A stretch of 36,126 nucleotides of DNA from Flavobacteriaceae bacterium CG_4_10_14_3_um_filter_33_47. Its GTDB lineage: Bacteria; Bacteroidota; Bacteroidia; Flavobacteriales; Flavobacteriaceae. The notes beneath the pieces were generated by a model, which worked only from the letters and a program-made list of their open reading frames with translations, searched no databases and had not been told where the DNA came from. The stretch covers positions 1 through 36,126 of the forward strand of contig PFKE01000103.1 of assembly GCA_002784145.1 (NCBI GenBank), given 5' to 3'. This document shows, in pieces, positions 1 to 9,374 of the stretch (positions within the stretch are counted from its first letter, which is position 1; each line of letters starts with the position of its first letter). A program made the translations under genes and the position numbers.

Positions 1-2
1 AG

Positions 3-1718
3 AAAAAAATCCAGATTGAATACTCGGGTTTTTTAACCTTTAATGAAGCCGAATATCCGGGGGCTAAAATCTTAACCAGGGATGATTCTCAACAAATACA
101 CATTACTCATGAAAGCATCAATATGTGGTGCGATAAAGCCTACTATTACACCAAGGAGAATTTTATTGAAGCCTACGGTCAAGTAAAAATGATTCAGGGA
201 GATACCATCAATATGACCTCTAAATATGTAGAATATAGCGGTATCACGAAATTAGCATTTGCTAGTGGCGACGTGGTTTTAAAAGACCCAAATTCAACCA
301 TAACCACAGATACTTTATATTTTGACAGGGAAAAACAACAAGCCTTTTATAGAAATGGCGGCACCGTGGTTAAAGACACTTCGGGCACCATTACCAGTAA
401 AATAGGCCTCTACTACATGAATCTTAAAAAGTATCAGTTTGTAACCGATGTAGTTTTGGTAAATCCTGATGCTACCATTAAATCCAATTATTTCGATTTT
501 TATTCAGATACCGGACAAGCTTATTTATTTGGACCATCAACCATAACCACAAAAGAAAGTGAAACCTATTGCGAAAAAGGCTATTATGATACCAAAACCA
601 AAATTGGTTACGCCATGAAACACGCCAAAATAAATTATGATAACAGAATTATTGAAGGCGATAGCTTATATTTTGACAATAACCAAAATTTTGCCTCGGC
701 AACCAATAACATAAAAGTAACAGACACTTTAAACCATAGCATTGTAAAAGGACATTATGCCGAAGTATTTAAAGAGAAAGATTCTGTATTCATCACAAAA
801 CGAGCCCTTGCCATTACGGTTCAGGAAAACGATTCCATTTATATGCACGCCGATACTTTGATGGTAACCGGAAAACCCGAAAAAAGAATTACCCGTGCTT
901 TTAGAAATGTACGCCTTTATAAATCGGATATGAGTGGTAAGGCAGATTCCGTACATGTGAATCATGAAAAAGGATTAACACAGCTTATCAATATTTCGAA
1001 ACTTTCTAATACAGATGCCTTTGCCACGAAACGCCGACCTATTTTATGGAATATTGGCAACCAAATGACGGGCGATACCATTCACCTTCTTTCAAACCCT
1101 GAAACCGAAAAACTAGATTCACTTCTCGTTTTTAAAAATGCGTTTTTAATCAGTCAAGATACTCTTAAAGCAGGATTTAATCAAATTTCTGGACAACGAT
1201 TGGTCGGGTTGTTTAACGAGGAAAATAATTTAAAAACAGTAGATATTATTAAAAATGCCGAATCTATCTACTATTTTAGAAATGATTTAAACGAACTGGT
1301 TGGTATTGACAAAGCAAAATCTGGAAGTATAAAAATATTTTTAGATAAAAAAACCATTGAAGAAGTTAAAAAAATAAACCAAATTGATGGAAAGATCTAT
1401 CCAGAATCTGAATTTCCCAACAAAGAAAAATTATTAAAAGGCTTTGATTGGCGCGAAGAAGAACGCTTAACCAGTATTGAGGACTTATTTAAAGATGACC
1501 CTCCTCTTGTCTTACCAATCCTTAAAGGTTTGGATGATTATGTACCTCAAGAAGAATTTTTTGATGCCGCTATGCTAGACAGGATAGAAAAAGCAGATAA
1601 ACAATCCAATACAACCAACAAGCAAGAATCAAAAGCCTCAAGGAACTTACCTCAAAACATCAAGTATAAAAGTAAGTTACCTGTTAATAAAAATAGCCTG
1701 ATTAAGCCTGAAAAATAA
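3..1718 (+). CDS. OstA-like / LptA-family LPS transport protein (5' partial)
   Basis: The reading frame is open from base 3 and runs through the first ATG at 123, so the gene begins before the window and only its last 571 codons are visible. The protein is rich in short beta-strand repeats of the OstA/LptA type (recurrent patterns such as GDTINMTSKYVEY, TITTDTLYFD, RIIEGDSLYFD), which form the beta-jellyroll that carries lipopolysaccharide across the periplasm. The last roughly 90 residues are charged and Lys/Asn/Ser rich and look disordered. Flavobacterial members of this family are much longer than E. coli LptA and are usually called OstA-like proteins. The next gene begins 8 bases after the stop and is probably co-transcribed. 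The family call is fairly secure; a role in LPS export is inferred from the family. Confidence 0.8.
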   Translation, partial: KKIQIEYSGFLTFNEAEYPGAKILTRDDSQQIHITHESINMWCDKAYYYTKENFIEAYGQVKMIQGDTINMTSKYVEYSGITKLAFASGDVVLKDPNSTITTDTLYFDREKQQAFYRNGGTVVKDTSGTITSKIGLYYMNLKKYQFVTDVVLVNPDATIKSNYFDFYSDTGQAYLFGPSTITTKESETYCEKGYYDTKTKIGYAMKHAKINYDNRIIEGDSLYFDNNQNFASATNNIKVTDTLNHSIVKGHYAEVFKEKDSVFITKRALAITVQENDSIYMHADTLMVTGKPEKRITRAFRNVRLYKSDMSGKADSVHVNHEKGLTQLINISKLSNTDAFATKRRPILWNIGNQMTGDTIHLLSNPETEKLDSLLVFKNAFLISQDTLKAGFNQISGQRLVGLFNEENNLKTVDIIKNAESIYYFRNDLNELVGIDKAKSGSIKIFLDKKTIEEVKKINQIDGKIYPESEFPNKEKLLKGFDWREEERLTSIEDLFKDDPPLVLPILKGLDDYVPQEEFFDAAMLDRIEKADKQSNTTNKQESKASRNLPQNIKYKSKLPVNKNSLIKPEK

Positions 1719-1726
1719 AAAGTTTT

Positions 1727-2905
1727 ATGAAGTCTAACTTCTTCAAATATCAAGCGCAAACAACACCACATCCGCTAGCTATGGAAGTTTCGCATGCTCA
1801 GGGGTCTTACATATATGATACCCATCAAAAGGCCTATTTAGATTTTGTAGCAGGTGTTTCTGCAACGCCTTTAGGGCACAATCATCCAAAAGTGATTCAA
1901 GCTATCAAAGAACAATTAGACAAATACCTACACGTTATGGTGTATGGAGAATATATCCAGAAACCAGCTGTTGAACTCACAAAACTGTTAGCAGAAAACC
2001 TACCTTATCCATTACAAACCACCTATTTAACGAACTCAGGAACCGAGGCTATTGAAGGTGCCTTAAAATTAGCCAAACGCGCCACAGGACGTAGTGAAAT
2101 AATTGCTGCAAAACATGCATATCATGGAAATACCATGGGTTCTATGAGTGTTATGGGCTTTGAAGAACGCAAACAAGCTTTTAGACCTTTATTACCCAAT
2201 GTTAGATTTATTACATTTAATAATGACGACGATTTAAATCTAATCACAACTAAAACGGCTTGTGTTATCTTGGAAACCATTCAAGGTGGCGCAGGTTTTA
2301 TCGAGCCAAAAAATAATTATTTAACCAAAGTAAGAGCACAATGTGATGCTGTTGGTGCGCTTCTGATTTTGGATGAAATACAACCCGGTATAGGAAGAAC
2401 CGGTAAACTTTTTGGTTTTGAACATTATCATTGTGTTCCTGATATTTTGGTAACTGGTAAAGGTCTTGGTGGAGGCATGCCTATTGGTGCCTTTACGTCG
2501 TCTAAAAAACTAATGGATTTACTCCAAAATAAACCTAAATTAGGCCATATAACCACCTTTGGCGGTCACCCAGTAATTGCCGCTTCTGCCCTAGCGACTT
2601 TAACCGAAATTCTTGAGAGTGATTTAATGCCAAGTGCTTTAGAAAAAGAGAAGCTTTTCAGGCAATTATTGGTACATCCATTTATAAAGGAAATACGTGG
2701 AAAAGGTTTAATGTTAGCGCTAATCATGACATCAGAAGAGGTTTCAAATAACTTAATTCTTCGATGCCAGGATGAAGGTCTCATTCTTTTTTGGTTGCTA
2801 TTTGAACCAAAAGCCGTTAGAATTACGCCTCCTTTAACCATTTCAGAAGAAGAAATTGTTAAAGGATGCGCCATTATCATCAAAATATTGAATTCATTTC
2901 AGTAA
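1727..2905 (+). CDS. Class III PLP-dependent aminotransferase
   Basis: This 392-residue protein is a fold-type I, class III (ornithine/acetylornithine/4-aminobutyrate group) aminotransferase. Visible motifs are the substrate-loop start LDFVAGVSATPLGHNHP, the phosphate-binding TNSGTEAIEGALKLAKRATG, the aspartate motif LILDEIQPGIGRTG and the Schiff-base lysine in TGKGLGGGMPIGAF (Lys245). Length is normal for the family. It begins 8 bases after the OstA-like gene on the same strand, so the two are likely one transcript, though no functional link is obvious. The amino donor cannot be told from sequence; acetylornithine- or GABA-type activity are both possible, and there are no arginine-biosynthesis neighbours. 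The downstream intergenic stretch (2906-3066) is very AT-rich. Confidence 0.85.
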   Translation: MKSNFFKYQAQTTPHPLAMEVSHAQGSYIYDTHQKAYLDFVAGVSATPLGHNHPKVIQAIKEQLDKYLHVMVYGEYIQKPAVELTKLLAENLPYPLQTTYLTNSGTEAIEGALKLAKRATGRSEIIAAKHAYHGNTMGSMSVMGFEERKQAFRPLLPNVRFITFNNDDDLNLITTKTACVILETIQGGAGFIEPKNNYLTKVRAQCDAVGALLILDEIQPGIGRTGKLFGFEHYHCVPDILVTGKGLGGGMPIGAFTSSKKLMDLLQNKPKLGHITTFGGHPVIAASALATLTEILESDLMPSALEKEKLFRQLLVHPFIKEIRGKGLMLALIMTSEEVSNNLILRCQDEGLILFWLLFEPKAVRITPPLTISEEEIVKGCAIIIKILNSFQ

Positions 2906-3066
2906 ACTGATTAAATCCTAACTTATTAATTATCAATTATTAAACAAACTTTATATCTATTATAAGTTTATATGTTCATTACTTTGTTAAAAACATTTAA
3001 CTCATCTTTATTGAAAAAACATTTAGAACCTTAAATTTATTGATGTAGAATCATACAAACTTGCTT

Positions 3067-4455
3067 ATGGAGTACAGCGCTAATGATAATGATAGTTTTC
3101 CGCTTTTAAAATTCGAATCCATGCTTAAAACAAACCATGTTTTGTTTTTCGATTCGGAAGAGTTTGAAAATATTATACATCATTACTTGAATCAAGGTAA
3201 AATGTCCTTAGCAAAAAAAGCGATAAAGTTGGGATTGGATCAGCATCCAACATCAACCAACTTAAAGCTCTTTAAAGTTGAAGTATTTGTCTTTGAAAAC
3301 AAGTTAGTTCAAGCCGATGCCTTATTGAATGAATTGTACCGTCTTGAACCATTGAATGAAGAAATTTATATTCAAAAAGCCAATATTCTATCAAAAAAAG
3401 ACGAACATTTACAAGCTATTGATGTTCTAAAAAAAGCCTTAGAACTCACGGATGATGTCGTGGATATTTATTCGCTTATTGGAATGGAATACTTATTTCT
3501 GGACCATTTTGAAGAAGCTAAAACCTATTTTATAAAATGTCTTGAAGAAGATATTGAGGATTATTCGGCACTTTACAATGTTATTTACTGTTTTGATTTT
3601 CTTGAGCAAAATCAAGAAGCCATAGCCTATTTAAATTCATTTTTAGACGACAATCCTTATTGTGAAGTTGCATGGCATCAATTAGGTAAGCAATATTATG
3701 ACTTAAAAGACTATAAAAAAGCCTTATCTGCCTTCGATTTTGCTATCATTTCTGATGATACATTCGTAGGAGCATACTTAGAAAAAGGAAAAGTTCTTGA
3801 AAAATTAAAGCGTTTTGAAGAGGCTATTGAATTTTACAGTTTCACTTTAAAACTGGATGACCCAACCTCTTTTGCATTATTACGGATTGGGAATTGCTAT
3901 GAAAAATTAAAGCAAGATGATTTAGCCGTTCAATATTATTATAAAACCGTACATGAAGATCCTTTATTAGACAAAGGATGGATTGCCATTACAAGGTTTT
4001 ACAACAGAAAAAGAAACTATCAAAAAGCATTATATTACATCAATAAAGCCATTAATATTGATAGTGAAAATGTTATTTATTGGAAATTATATTCACAAAT
4101 AAATCTAAAGTTAAAATTATATGAAGAAGCCGAACGTGGCTTTAAAAAAACCTTGGAATTAGGAAATTACGAATTAAACACTTGGTTATCCCGGGGTGAT
4201 TTATTGATAAAACTTGGCGAGCCCGAAGCTGCCATTTATAATTTTGAACAAGCTGTAGAATTTTATCCCGAAAATGCTGAAATTGAATACCGTCTAGCTG
4301 GTTTGTTCTTTTCTTTAAATGAAACAGATAAAGGATCTTTTCATTTAAAAAATGGTTTAAAAAATAATCCCGACTATCTTTTTATAATTGATGAACTTTT
4401 CCCTGAAATTTATAACAAAATTCAAGTTAAAAACATCCTAAAAACAAAATCTTAA
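3067..4455 (+). CDS. Tetratricopeptide repeat protein
   Basis: A 462-residue protein made almost entirely of TPR-type helical hairpins, recognisable by repeated patterns such as NLVY/W...G..Y..L..YEEA...F..AL.LD; at least ten units are visible between about residues 40 and 440. There is no signal peptide or membrane segment, so it is probably a cytoplasmic scaffold. A TTG two codons upstream (3061) could extend the frame, but the ATG at 3067 is the more natural start. A possible promoter, ATTG-N18-TAAATTTA, lies upstream (about 3013-3042), with one mismatch in each box. The DUF368 gene follows after 55 bases. The partner is unknown; the protein is named from its repeats only. Confidence 0.8.
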   Translation: MEYSANDNDSFPLLKFESMLKTNHVLFFDSEEFENIIHHYLNQGKMSLAKKAIKLGLDQHPTSTNLKLFKVEVFVFENKLVQADALLNELYRLEPLNEEIYIQKANILSKKDEHLQAIDVLKKALELTDDVVDIYSLIGMEYLFLDHFEEAKTYFIKCLEEDIEDYSALYNVIYCFDFLEQNQEAIAYLNSFLDDNPYCEVAWHQLGKQYYDLKDYKKALSAFDFAIISDDTFVGAYLEKGKVLEKLKRFEEAIEFYSFTLKLDDPTSFALLRIGNCYEKLKQDDLAVQYYYKTVHEDPLLDKGWIAITRFYNRKRNYQKALYYINKAINIDSENVIYWKLYSQINLKLKLYEEAERGFKKTLELGNYELNTWLSRGDLLIKLGEPEAAIYNFEQAVEFYPENAEIEYRLAGLFFSLNETDKGSFHLKNGLKNNPDYLFIIDELFPEIYNKIQVKNILKTKS

Positions 4456-4480
4456 GCATTAGCTCTATAAAAAATTTGTA

Positions 4481-4488
4481 TACCTTTG
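4481..4488 (+). promoter_or_regulatory. Bacteroidota -7 promoter element ahead of the DUF368 pair
   Basis: TACCTTTG matches the Bacteroidota -7 consensus TAnnTTTG exactly and lies 22 bases before the ATG at 4511. No good TTTG -33 box is present 19 bases further upstream, so this is a half-supported promoter. It suggests that the DUF368 pair and aroE can be transcribed separately from the TPR gene. Confidence 0.45.
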
Positions 4489-4510
4489 GATTAAACAATA
4501 AAGACGCTGT

Positions 4511-5431
4511 ATGCAAAGAGGATTTAAAGAGTATTTAATTATTTCGCTTAAGGGTTTGGCCATGGGCGCAGCAGATGCTGTTCCTGGTGTTTCTGGTGGC
4601 ACCATTGCCTTTATTTCTGGAATTTATGAAGAGTTAATTTCTACTATAAGCAATATAAACCCTTCACTATTTAAAACGCTCTTAACCAAAGGTTTTAAAG
4701 AATTCTGGAAACAATTAAATGGTAATTTTATACTCGCCCTGGTATCTGGCATTATTATAAGTTTTATTTCTTTTATGAGACTTGCCAAATATTTAATTGA
4801 AAATGAACCTGTTTTAATCTGGTCCTTCTTTTTCGGACTCATTATTGCCAGTATTTACTTTGTTGGAAGACAAATCTCCACTTGGAATTTACAGGTTTTT
4901 TTAGGATTAACCTTTGGCGCAGTGGTTGCATATTTTATCTCAACATTACCATCCATGGCAACTAATGAAAGTAATGTCTTTTTATTTTTTGCTGGTTCTT
5001 TAGCGATTTGCGCCATGATTTTACCCGGAATTTCGGGATCATTTATTCTTGTAGTTTTAGGGGCTTATAAAACTTTAAGTGATGCCATTCATGATTTCGA
5101 CATTAAAAAACTGCTGATTTTTACATCAGGTGCTGTTATAGGACTTCTTAGTTTTAGTCATTTATTAAAGTGGCTTTTTAAGCATTACCATAACCTTACC
5201 ATGGCTATTCTTACAGGATTTATATTTGGGTCTTTAAATAAAGTTTGGCCTTGGAAAGAAACTTTAACTTGGCACACAAATTCCAAGGGTCTTAAAACGC
5301 CTCTTGTTGAAAAAAGTATTTTGCCATTTTCATATCAAGGAGATAACCATCTTTTTACCGCCATTTTATTAATGATTCTTGGCTTTCTAACCATTCTATT
5401 TCTGGAAAAAATAGGTTCTAAACAAAACTAA
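4511..5431 (+). CDS. DUF368 membrane protein, PopT-type undecaprenyl-phosphate transporter (copy 1)
   Basis: A 306-residue polytopic membrane protein with the DUF368 signature near the N-terminus (GAADAVPGVSGGTIAF) and a second, related PG[IV]SGS motif in the middle (LPGISGSFILVVLGAY), giving an internally repeated architecture. Roughly eight hydrophobic segments are visible. DUF368 proteins have been identified as flippases (PopT) that return the lipid carrier undecaprenyl phosphate across the inner membrane for peptidoglycan and O-antigen synthesis; that role is carried over from the family. The stop codon overlaps the start of the paralogous downstream gene in a TAATG arrangement, so translation is probably coupled. 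The conserved acidic residue in the first signature (A-D-A-V-P) is intact here. Confidence 0.85.
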   Translation: MQRGFKEYLIISLKGLAMGAADAVPGVSGGTIAFISGIYEELISTISNINPSLFKTLLTKGFKEFWKQLNGNFILALVSGIIISFISFMRLAKYLIENEPVLIWSFFFGLIIASIYFVGRQISTWNLQVFLGLTFGAVVAYFISTLPSMATNESNVFLFFAGSLAICAMILPGISGSFILVVLGAYKTLSDAIHDFDIKKLLIFTSGAVIGLLSFSHLLKWLFKHYHNLTMAILTGFIFGSLNKVWPWKETLTWHTNSKGLKTPLVEKSILPFSYQGDNHLFTAILLMILGFLTILFLEKIGSKQN

Positions 5432-6450
5432 TGGAAAGTACAAGAACACTCAGAGACAAAATATTCCTTGTTTTAAAAGGATTAGGTATGGGAGCCGCTA
5501 ATAAAGTTCCTGGTGTTTCTGGTGGTGTGGTAGCTTTTGTTGCCGGATTTTATGAAGAGTTTATTTATTCCTTGAGAAAAGTAAACGGAAAAGCCTTTAA
5601 ACTGCTCATTAATGGCCGTTTTAATAGCTTCTACAACTACATTAATGGTAAGTTTTTAAGCTTGCTGTTTTTTGGAATGATCGTCAGCTATTTTAGTGTT
5701 TCTAAAGTTTTAGATTATCTAATAAAACACTATGAACTCTATGTGTGGAGCGTTTTCTTTGGAATGATTATTGGTTCTATTTATTACATTAATAAAGACT
5801 TTAAAGACTGGAACTATAAAACTTACATGACATTATTTGTAGGAATTAGCTTAGGTGTTGGAATTAGCTTTTTAAGTCCGGCAAAAGAGAATGATAATTT
5901 ATGGTTTGTGTTTTTTTGTGGCATTATAAGTGTGTCTGGAATGACGCTTCCCGGATTTTCAGGCTCTTTTATTCTCATTCTTTTAGGCAATTATGTGCTG
6001 CTTTTAGTGGAATCTGTAAATGCCTTGTATGATACATTTTTCGATTTAATTAAAGGCGATTTTAGTTTTTTCCAAAATGCAGTACGTACAAGAATGTTAA
6101 AAGTGTTGGCCGTTTTCACCTTAGGCTCCATAACAGGATTGGTCACGTTTTCAAATGTATTAAGCTATATTTTAAAACATTATAAAAGCATAACCATCTC
6201 AGCCATTATTGGTTTTATTATTGGCTCGCTTGGTGTTGTTTGGCCATGGAAAAAAACAATTTTTAAACTTAATGAACAAGGTGAATTCCTTTTTGATTCT
6301 ACCGGCACCAAAGTTGTAGAAAATTACAGAAGATATCTTCCAGAATTAAATATGGAAACATATTACGCAATCATTTTTATCTTTGTTGGAATTGCTATTG
6401 TACTTGCACTTGAAATATATGGACAAAAAACAGGAAAAAGAAAAGCATAA
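5431..6450 (+). CDS. DUF368 membrane protein, PopT-type undecaprenyl-phosphate transporter (copy 2)
   Basis: A 339-residue paralogue of the preceding gene, sharing its topology and both motifs (GAANKVPGVSGGVVAF near the start, LPGFSGSFILILLGNY in the middle). It starts inside the stop codon of copy 1 (TAATG). The two differ clearly: copy 2 has Asn-Lys where copy 1 has Asp-Ala before VPGVSGG, and its C-terminal part is about 30 residues longer. This suggests an old duplication with functional divergence, not a recent one. The family role is undecaprenyl-phosphate recycling at the inner membrane; whether both copies do the same job cannot be told. The aroE start lies within the last 32 bases of this gene. 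Confidence 0.83.
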   Translation: MESTRTLRDKIFLVLKGLGMGAANKVPGVSGGVVAFVAGFYEEFIYSLRKVNGKAFKLLINGRFNSFYNYINGKFLSLLFFGMIVSYFSVSKVLDYLIKHYELYVWSVFFGMIIGSIYYINKDFKDWNYKTYMTLFVGISLGVGISFLSPAKENDNLWFVFFCGIISVSGMTLPGFSGSFILILLGNYVLLLVESVNALYDTFFDLIKGDFSFFQNAVRTRMLKVLAVFTLGSITGLVTFSNVLSYILKHYKSITISAIIGFIIGSLGVVWPWKKTIFKLNEQGEFLFDSTGTKVVENYRRYLPELNMETYYAIIFIFVGIAIVLALEIYGQKTGKRKA

Positions 6451-7183
6451 ACTTGGTTTAATAGGCAGAAACATCTCATATTCATTTTCTAAATTATTTT
6501 TCACTAATAAATTTAAAAAGGAACATATAGATCATGTTTCTTATGAAAACTTTGATATTGAATCGATAGACTTGCTACCTTCAATCTTAGAAAACACGCC
6601 TAATTTAAGAGGATTTAACGTTACCATTCCTTATAAAGAAGTCATTATTCCGTATTTAGATAAATTAAATAAAAAAGCCGCAGACATTGGAGCTATTAAC
6701 ACAGTAAAAATTACCAAAAAAAATAAGCTGGTTGGTTATAATACCGATTGTTATGGCTTTAAAAATTCAATAAAAAAGCACCTTAAACCACATCACAAAA
6801 AAGCGTTGATTTTAGGAACCGGTGGCGCCAGCAAAGCTATTGTTTACAGCTTAAAAGAATTAAACATAGACTATCATTATGTTTCAAGACACCTAAAAAA
6901 AGGCGTCGATTATACCTATGAAACTTTAACCAATGAGGTTATTAAACAACATCAAATTATCATAAACTGCACCCCAATTGGCACCTTTCCTAATGTAGAA
7001 GATTGCCCGAACATTCCATTTAATGCGGTAAATGAAACGCACATTTTATATGATTTAATCTATAATCCTGAAGAAACTACGTTTTTAAAATTAGGTAAAG
7101 AGCAAGGCGCAAAAACCATTAATGGTTTAAAAATGCTAAAGCTTCAAGCAAAAAAAGCTTGGTCTATATGGAATTTAGAATAA
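6419..7183 (+). CDS. aroE: Shikimate dehydrogenase
   Basis: A 254-residue NADP-dependent shikimate dehydrogenase, the fourth enzyme of the chorismate pathway, reducing 3-dehydroshikimate. Seen in sequence: substrate-binding NISYSFSK near the start, NVTIPYKE with the catalytic lysine, NTDCYGF with the catalytic aspartate, the nucleotide-binding GTGGASKA loop, NCTPIG and the C-terminal NGLKMLKLQAKKAW. The frame is open further upstream, but the chosen ATG at 6419 gives the normal N-terminus; it overlaps the end of the DUF368 gene by 32 bases, so translation is probably coupled. A second shikimate-pathway gene (aroQ) lies elsewhere in the window at 34434-34859. Confidence 0.93.
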   Translation: MDKKQEKEKHKLGLIGRNISYSFSKLFFTNKFKKEHIDHVSYENFDIESIDLLPSILENTPNLRGFNVTIPYKEVIIPYLDKLNKKAADIGAINTVKITKKNKLVGYNTDCYGFKNSIKKHLKPHHKKALILGTGGASKAIVYSLKELNIDYHYVSRHLKKGVDYTYETLTNEVIKQHQIIINCTPIGTFPNVEDCPNIPFNAVNETHILYDLIYNPEETTFLKLGKEQGAKTINGLKMLKLQAKKAWSIWNLE

Positions 7184-7218
7184 AAACGGCTATTTAAATA
7201 TTAAAATCACCTCTCCTT

Positions 7219-7249
7219 TTTGTAATTACTGTAGTTGTTACTATATTTA
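7219..7249 (+). promoter_or_regulatory. Bacteroidota-type promoter for the DUF349 gene
   Basis: TTTG (7219-7222), a 19-base spacer and TATATTTA (7242-7249) fit the Bacteroidota consensus TTTG-N19-TAnnTTTG with one mismatch in the last base. The expected transcript start is about 35 bases before the ATG at 7289. The spacer begins with the palindrome GTAATTAC (7222-7229) and ends with TTAC, which could be an operator but is short. Confidence 0.5.
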
Positions 7250-7288
7250 AACAATTAAGTAATAATACTGAACCTAAACATTTATAAA

Positions 7289-9346
7289 ATGTCTGAGCTA
7301 GAAAACCTGCAAGAAGCAGATGGAAACCAAGAAATTAAGCCTAAAAAAATCAAGTCTAAAGAAAAATCTGCTGAAGATACTGCTGCGGAACCTAATCACG
7401 TTGAATCTACACCAGAATCCAATACTCAAGAAGTTGATGCATTAGACCAGTCAACGCATCAATCCAAAGAAGATTTAAAGGAAACTGAAGCATCAAAAGT
7501 AATTGAAGAACCAAAAGAAACAGAAAGCACAAAACCTGTTTTGGATGAACAGGATGACCTCTTAAATGAAATCGATGAATCCAATGCTGAAGATGCCGAA
7601 GACGATGGCAACAAAGAAAGACATATTATAGAAGTAAAGGATTACGATACCATGTCGTTAGAAGCCTTGACCGCGGAGCTTGAAAAATTGGTTAAAAGCG
7701 AAAAAGTTCAAGCCATTAAAAATCATGTTGAGGAAATAAACAATGAATTTAAAACAAAATTTCAATCGTTACTAGACGAAAAAAAGGAAGAATTTTTATC
7801 GGATGGCGGTAACGAAATAGACTTCTATTATTCAAGTCCTATACAAAATCGCTTTAAAACCACTTACAAGGCGTATAAAAATAAACTCTATGAACATTAC
7901 AAGAGCTTAGAGCAAAACTTAAAACAAAACTTAGAAGACAAACTTGACATTATTGAAGAGTTAAAAGGACTCATTAATGTTGAAGAAAATATAAACACTA
8001 CCTATAAACATTTCAAGGAATTACAAGAACGATGGCGAAACACAGGACCAATTCCTAGAGATAAATACAACAATGCCTGGAATAGTTATCACCACCATGT
8101 AGAAATGTTTTACGACTTTTTGCACCTTAACAGAGAGCTTAGAGATTTAGACTTCAAGCATAATTTAGAAAAGAAGTTAATGATTATTGAACGTGCAGAA
8201 GAATTATCAAAAGATAATGATGCGCTGCATTCATTTAGAGAACTTCAAGAACTCCATAAAATGTGGAAAGAAGAATTAGGTCCGGTTGCAAGAGAACAAA
8301 GAGAAGATATTTGGAACCGGTTTAAAAACGCCACAAAAATAATCAATGAAAAGCGTCAAAAATTTTACCAAGAAATTGATAAAGTTTACGAAAAGAATCT
8401 CGAGAAAAAACAAGACATCATTCAAGCCATTCAAGCCATAAGCACAGAAGATATTACCTCACACAGTATTTGGCAAAAGAAAATAAAAGATATCGATGCC
8501 CTTAGAGAGTCTTTCTTTAATGCAGGAAAAGTTCCTGTTAAAGTTAATGAAGAAACTTGGGCGCATTTTAAAGATGCTGTAAGAGCTTTTAACAAAAGAA
8601 AAAATTTATTTTATAAAGGATTAAAAAAAGAACAGTATAAAAATCTTCAAAAAAAATTAGAACTCATAAAAATTGCTGAAGACAACAAAAACAACGAAGA
8701 TATTCCTACAACCATGGCACTCATGAAAAAAATTCAGAGTGATTGGAAAAAGATTGGCCACGTTCCAAGAAAAGATAGCGATAAAATATGGAAACAATTT
8801 AAATCGGCCTGTAATTTCTTCTTTGACAAACTTCACGCTTCTAAAAACGCAGCAAACAATCTTGAAGCTGAGGCCTACACAAAAAAAATGACGCTTTTAG
8901 ATTCCATGAAGAACTTAACATTGACTCATGATAAAGAAAAAGATTTAGAAATTATTAAAAATACCATTACCCAATGGAAAGAAATAGGTCGAGTTCCAAA
9001 CGATAAACGCTTTATTGAAGGCAAATTCAATAAAAACTTAGATGAACTGTTTTCAAAACTGAAAATGGATAAAAATGACATTGAACTTATTAAGTTTGAG
9101 AACAAGCTAGAAGTTCTTAGTAATGATGATGATAATAGAAATCTTGATAACGAAAGAGCTTTTATTCGTAAGAAAATTGATGAGCTTAAAAGCCAGATTA
9201 ATCAATTAGAAAATAATCTGCAGTTTTTCACCAATGTTGATGATGATAATCCTTTAGTAAAAGAAGTTCATAAAAATATTAAAGGCCATAAAGATTCTTT
9301 AAAGCTTTGGAAGACAAAACTCAGTAAAATCAAAGAGCTTTACTAA
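7289..9346 (+). CDS. DUF349 repeat protein
   Basis: A 685-residue, highly charged, largely helical protein. The first ~115 residues are a low-complexity Glu/Asp/Ser/Thr-rich stretch that is likely disordered. From about residue 170 to 620 there are several DUF349 units, each with a pattern like W...G.VPR...D.IW..FK.A...F (for example GPIPRDKYNNAWNSYHHH, GPVAREQREDIWNRF, GHVPRKDSDKIWKQF, GRVPNDKRFIEGKF). The last ~60 residues form a coiled coil. There is no signal peptide, so it should be cytoplasmic. DUF349 proteins are widespread in Flavobacteria, but I know of no settled function. It stands alone, with its own probable promoter just upstream. Confidence 0.85.
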   Translation: MSELENLQEADGNQEIKPKKIKSKEKSAEDTAAEPNHVESTPESNTQEVDALDQSTHQSKEDLKETEASKVIEEPKETESTKPVLDEQDDLLNEIDESNAEDAEDDGNKERHIIEVKDYDTMSLEALTAELEKLVKSEKVQAIKNHVEEINNEFKTKFQSLLDEKKEEFLSDGGNEIDFYYSSPIQNRFKTTYKAYKNKLYEHYKSLEQNLKQNLEDKLDIIEELKGLINVEENINTTYKHFKELQERWRNTGPIPRDKYNNAWNSYHHHVEMFYDFLHLNRELRDLDFKHNLEKKLMIIERAEELSKDNDALHSFRELQELHKMWKEELGPVAREQREDIWNRFKNATKIINEKRQKFYQEIDKVYEKNLEKKQDIIQAIQAISTEDITSHSIWQKKIKDIDALRESFFNAGKVPVKVNEETWAHFKDAVRAFNKRKNLFYKGLKKEQYKNLQKKLELIKIAEDNKNNEDIPTTMALMKKIQSDWKKIGHVPRKDSDKIWKQFKSACNFFFDKLHASKNAANNLEAEAYTKKMTLLDSMKNLTLTHDKEKDLEIIKNTITQWKEIGRVPNDKRFIEGKFNKNLDELFSKLKMDKNDIELIKFENKLEVLSNDDDNRNLDNERAFIRKKIDELKSQINQLENNLQFFTNVDDDNPLVKEVHKNIKGHKDSLKLWKTKLSKIKELY

Positions 9347-9374
9347 CCCACTATAAATCTACTTTTTATTGTGT

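Noticed and set aside
2951-2975. Imperfect hairpin AAACTTTATA/TATAAGTTT after the aminotransferase gene
   Set aside because: It has a bulge, is pure AT-rich sequence and is not followed by a T run; chance is likely.
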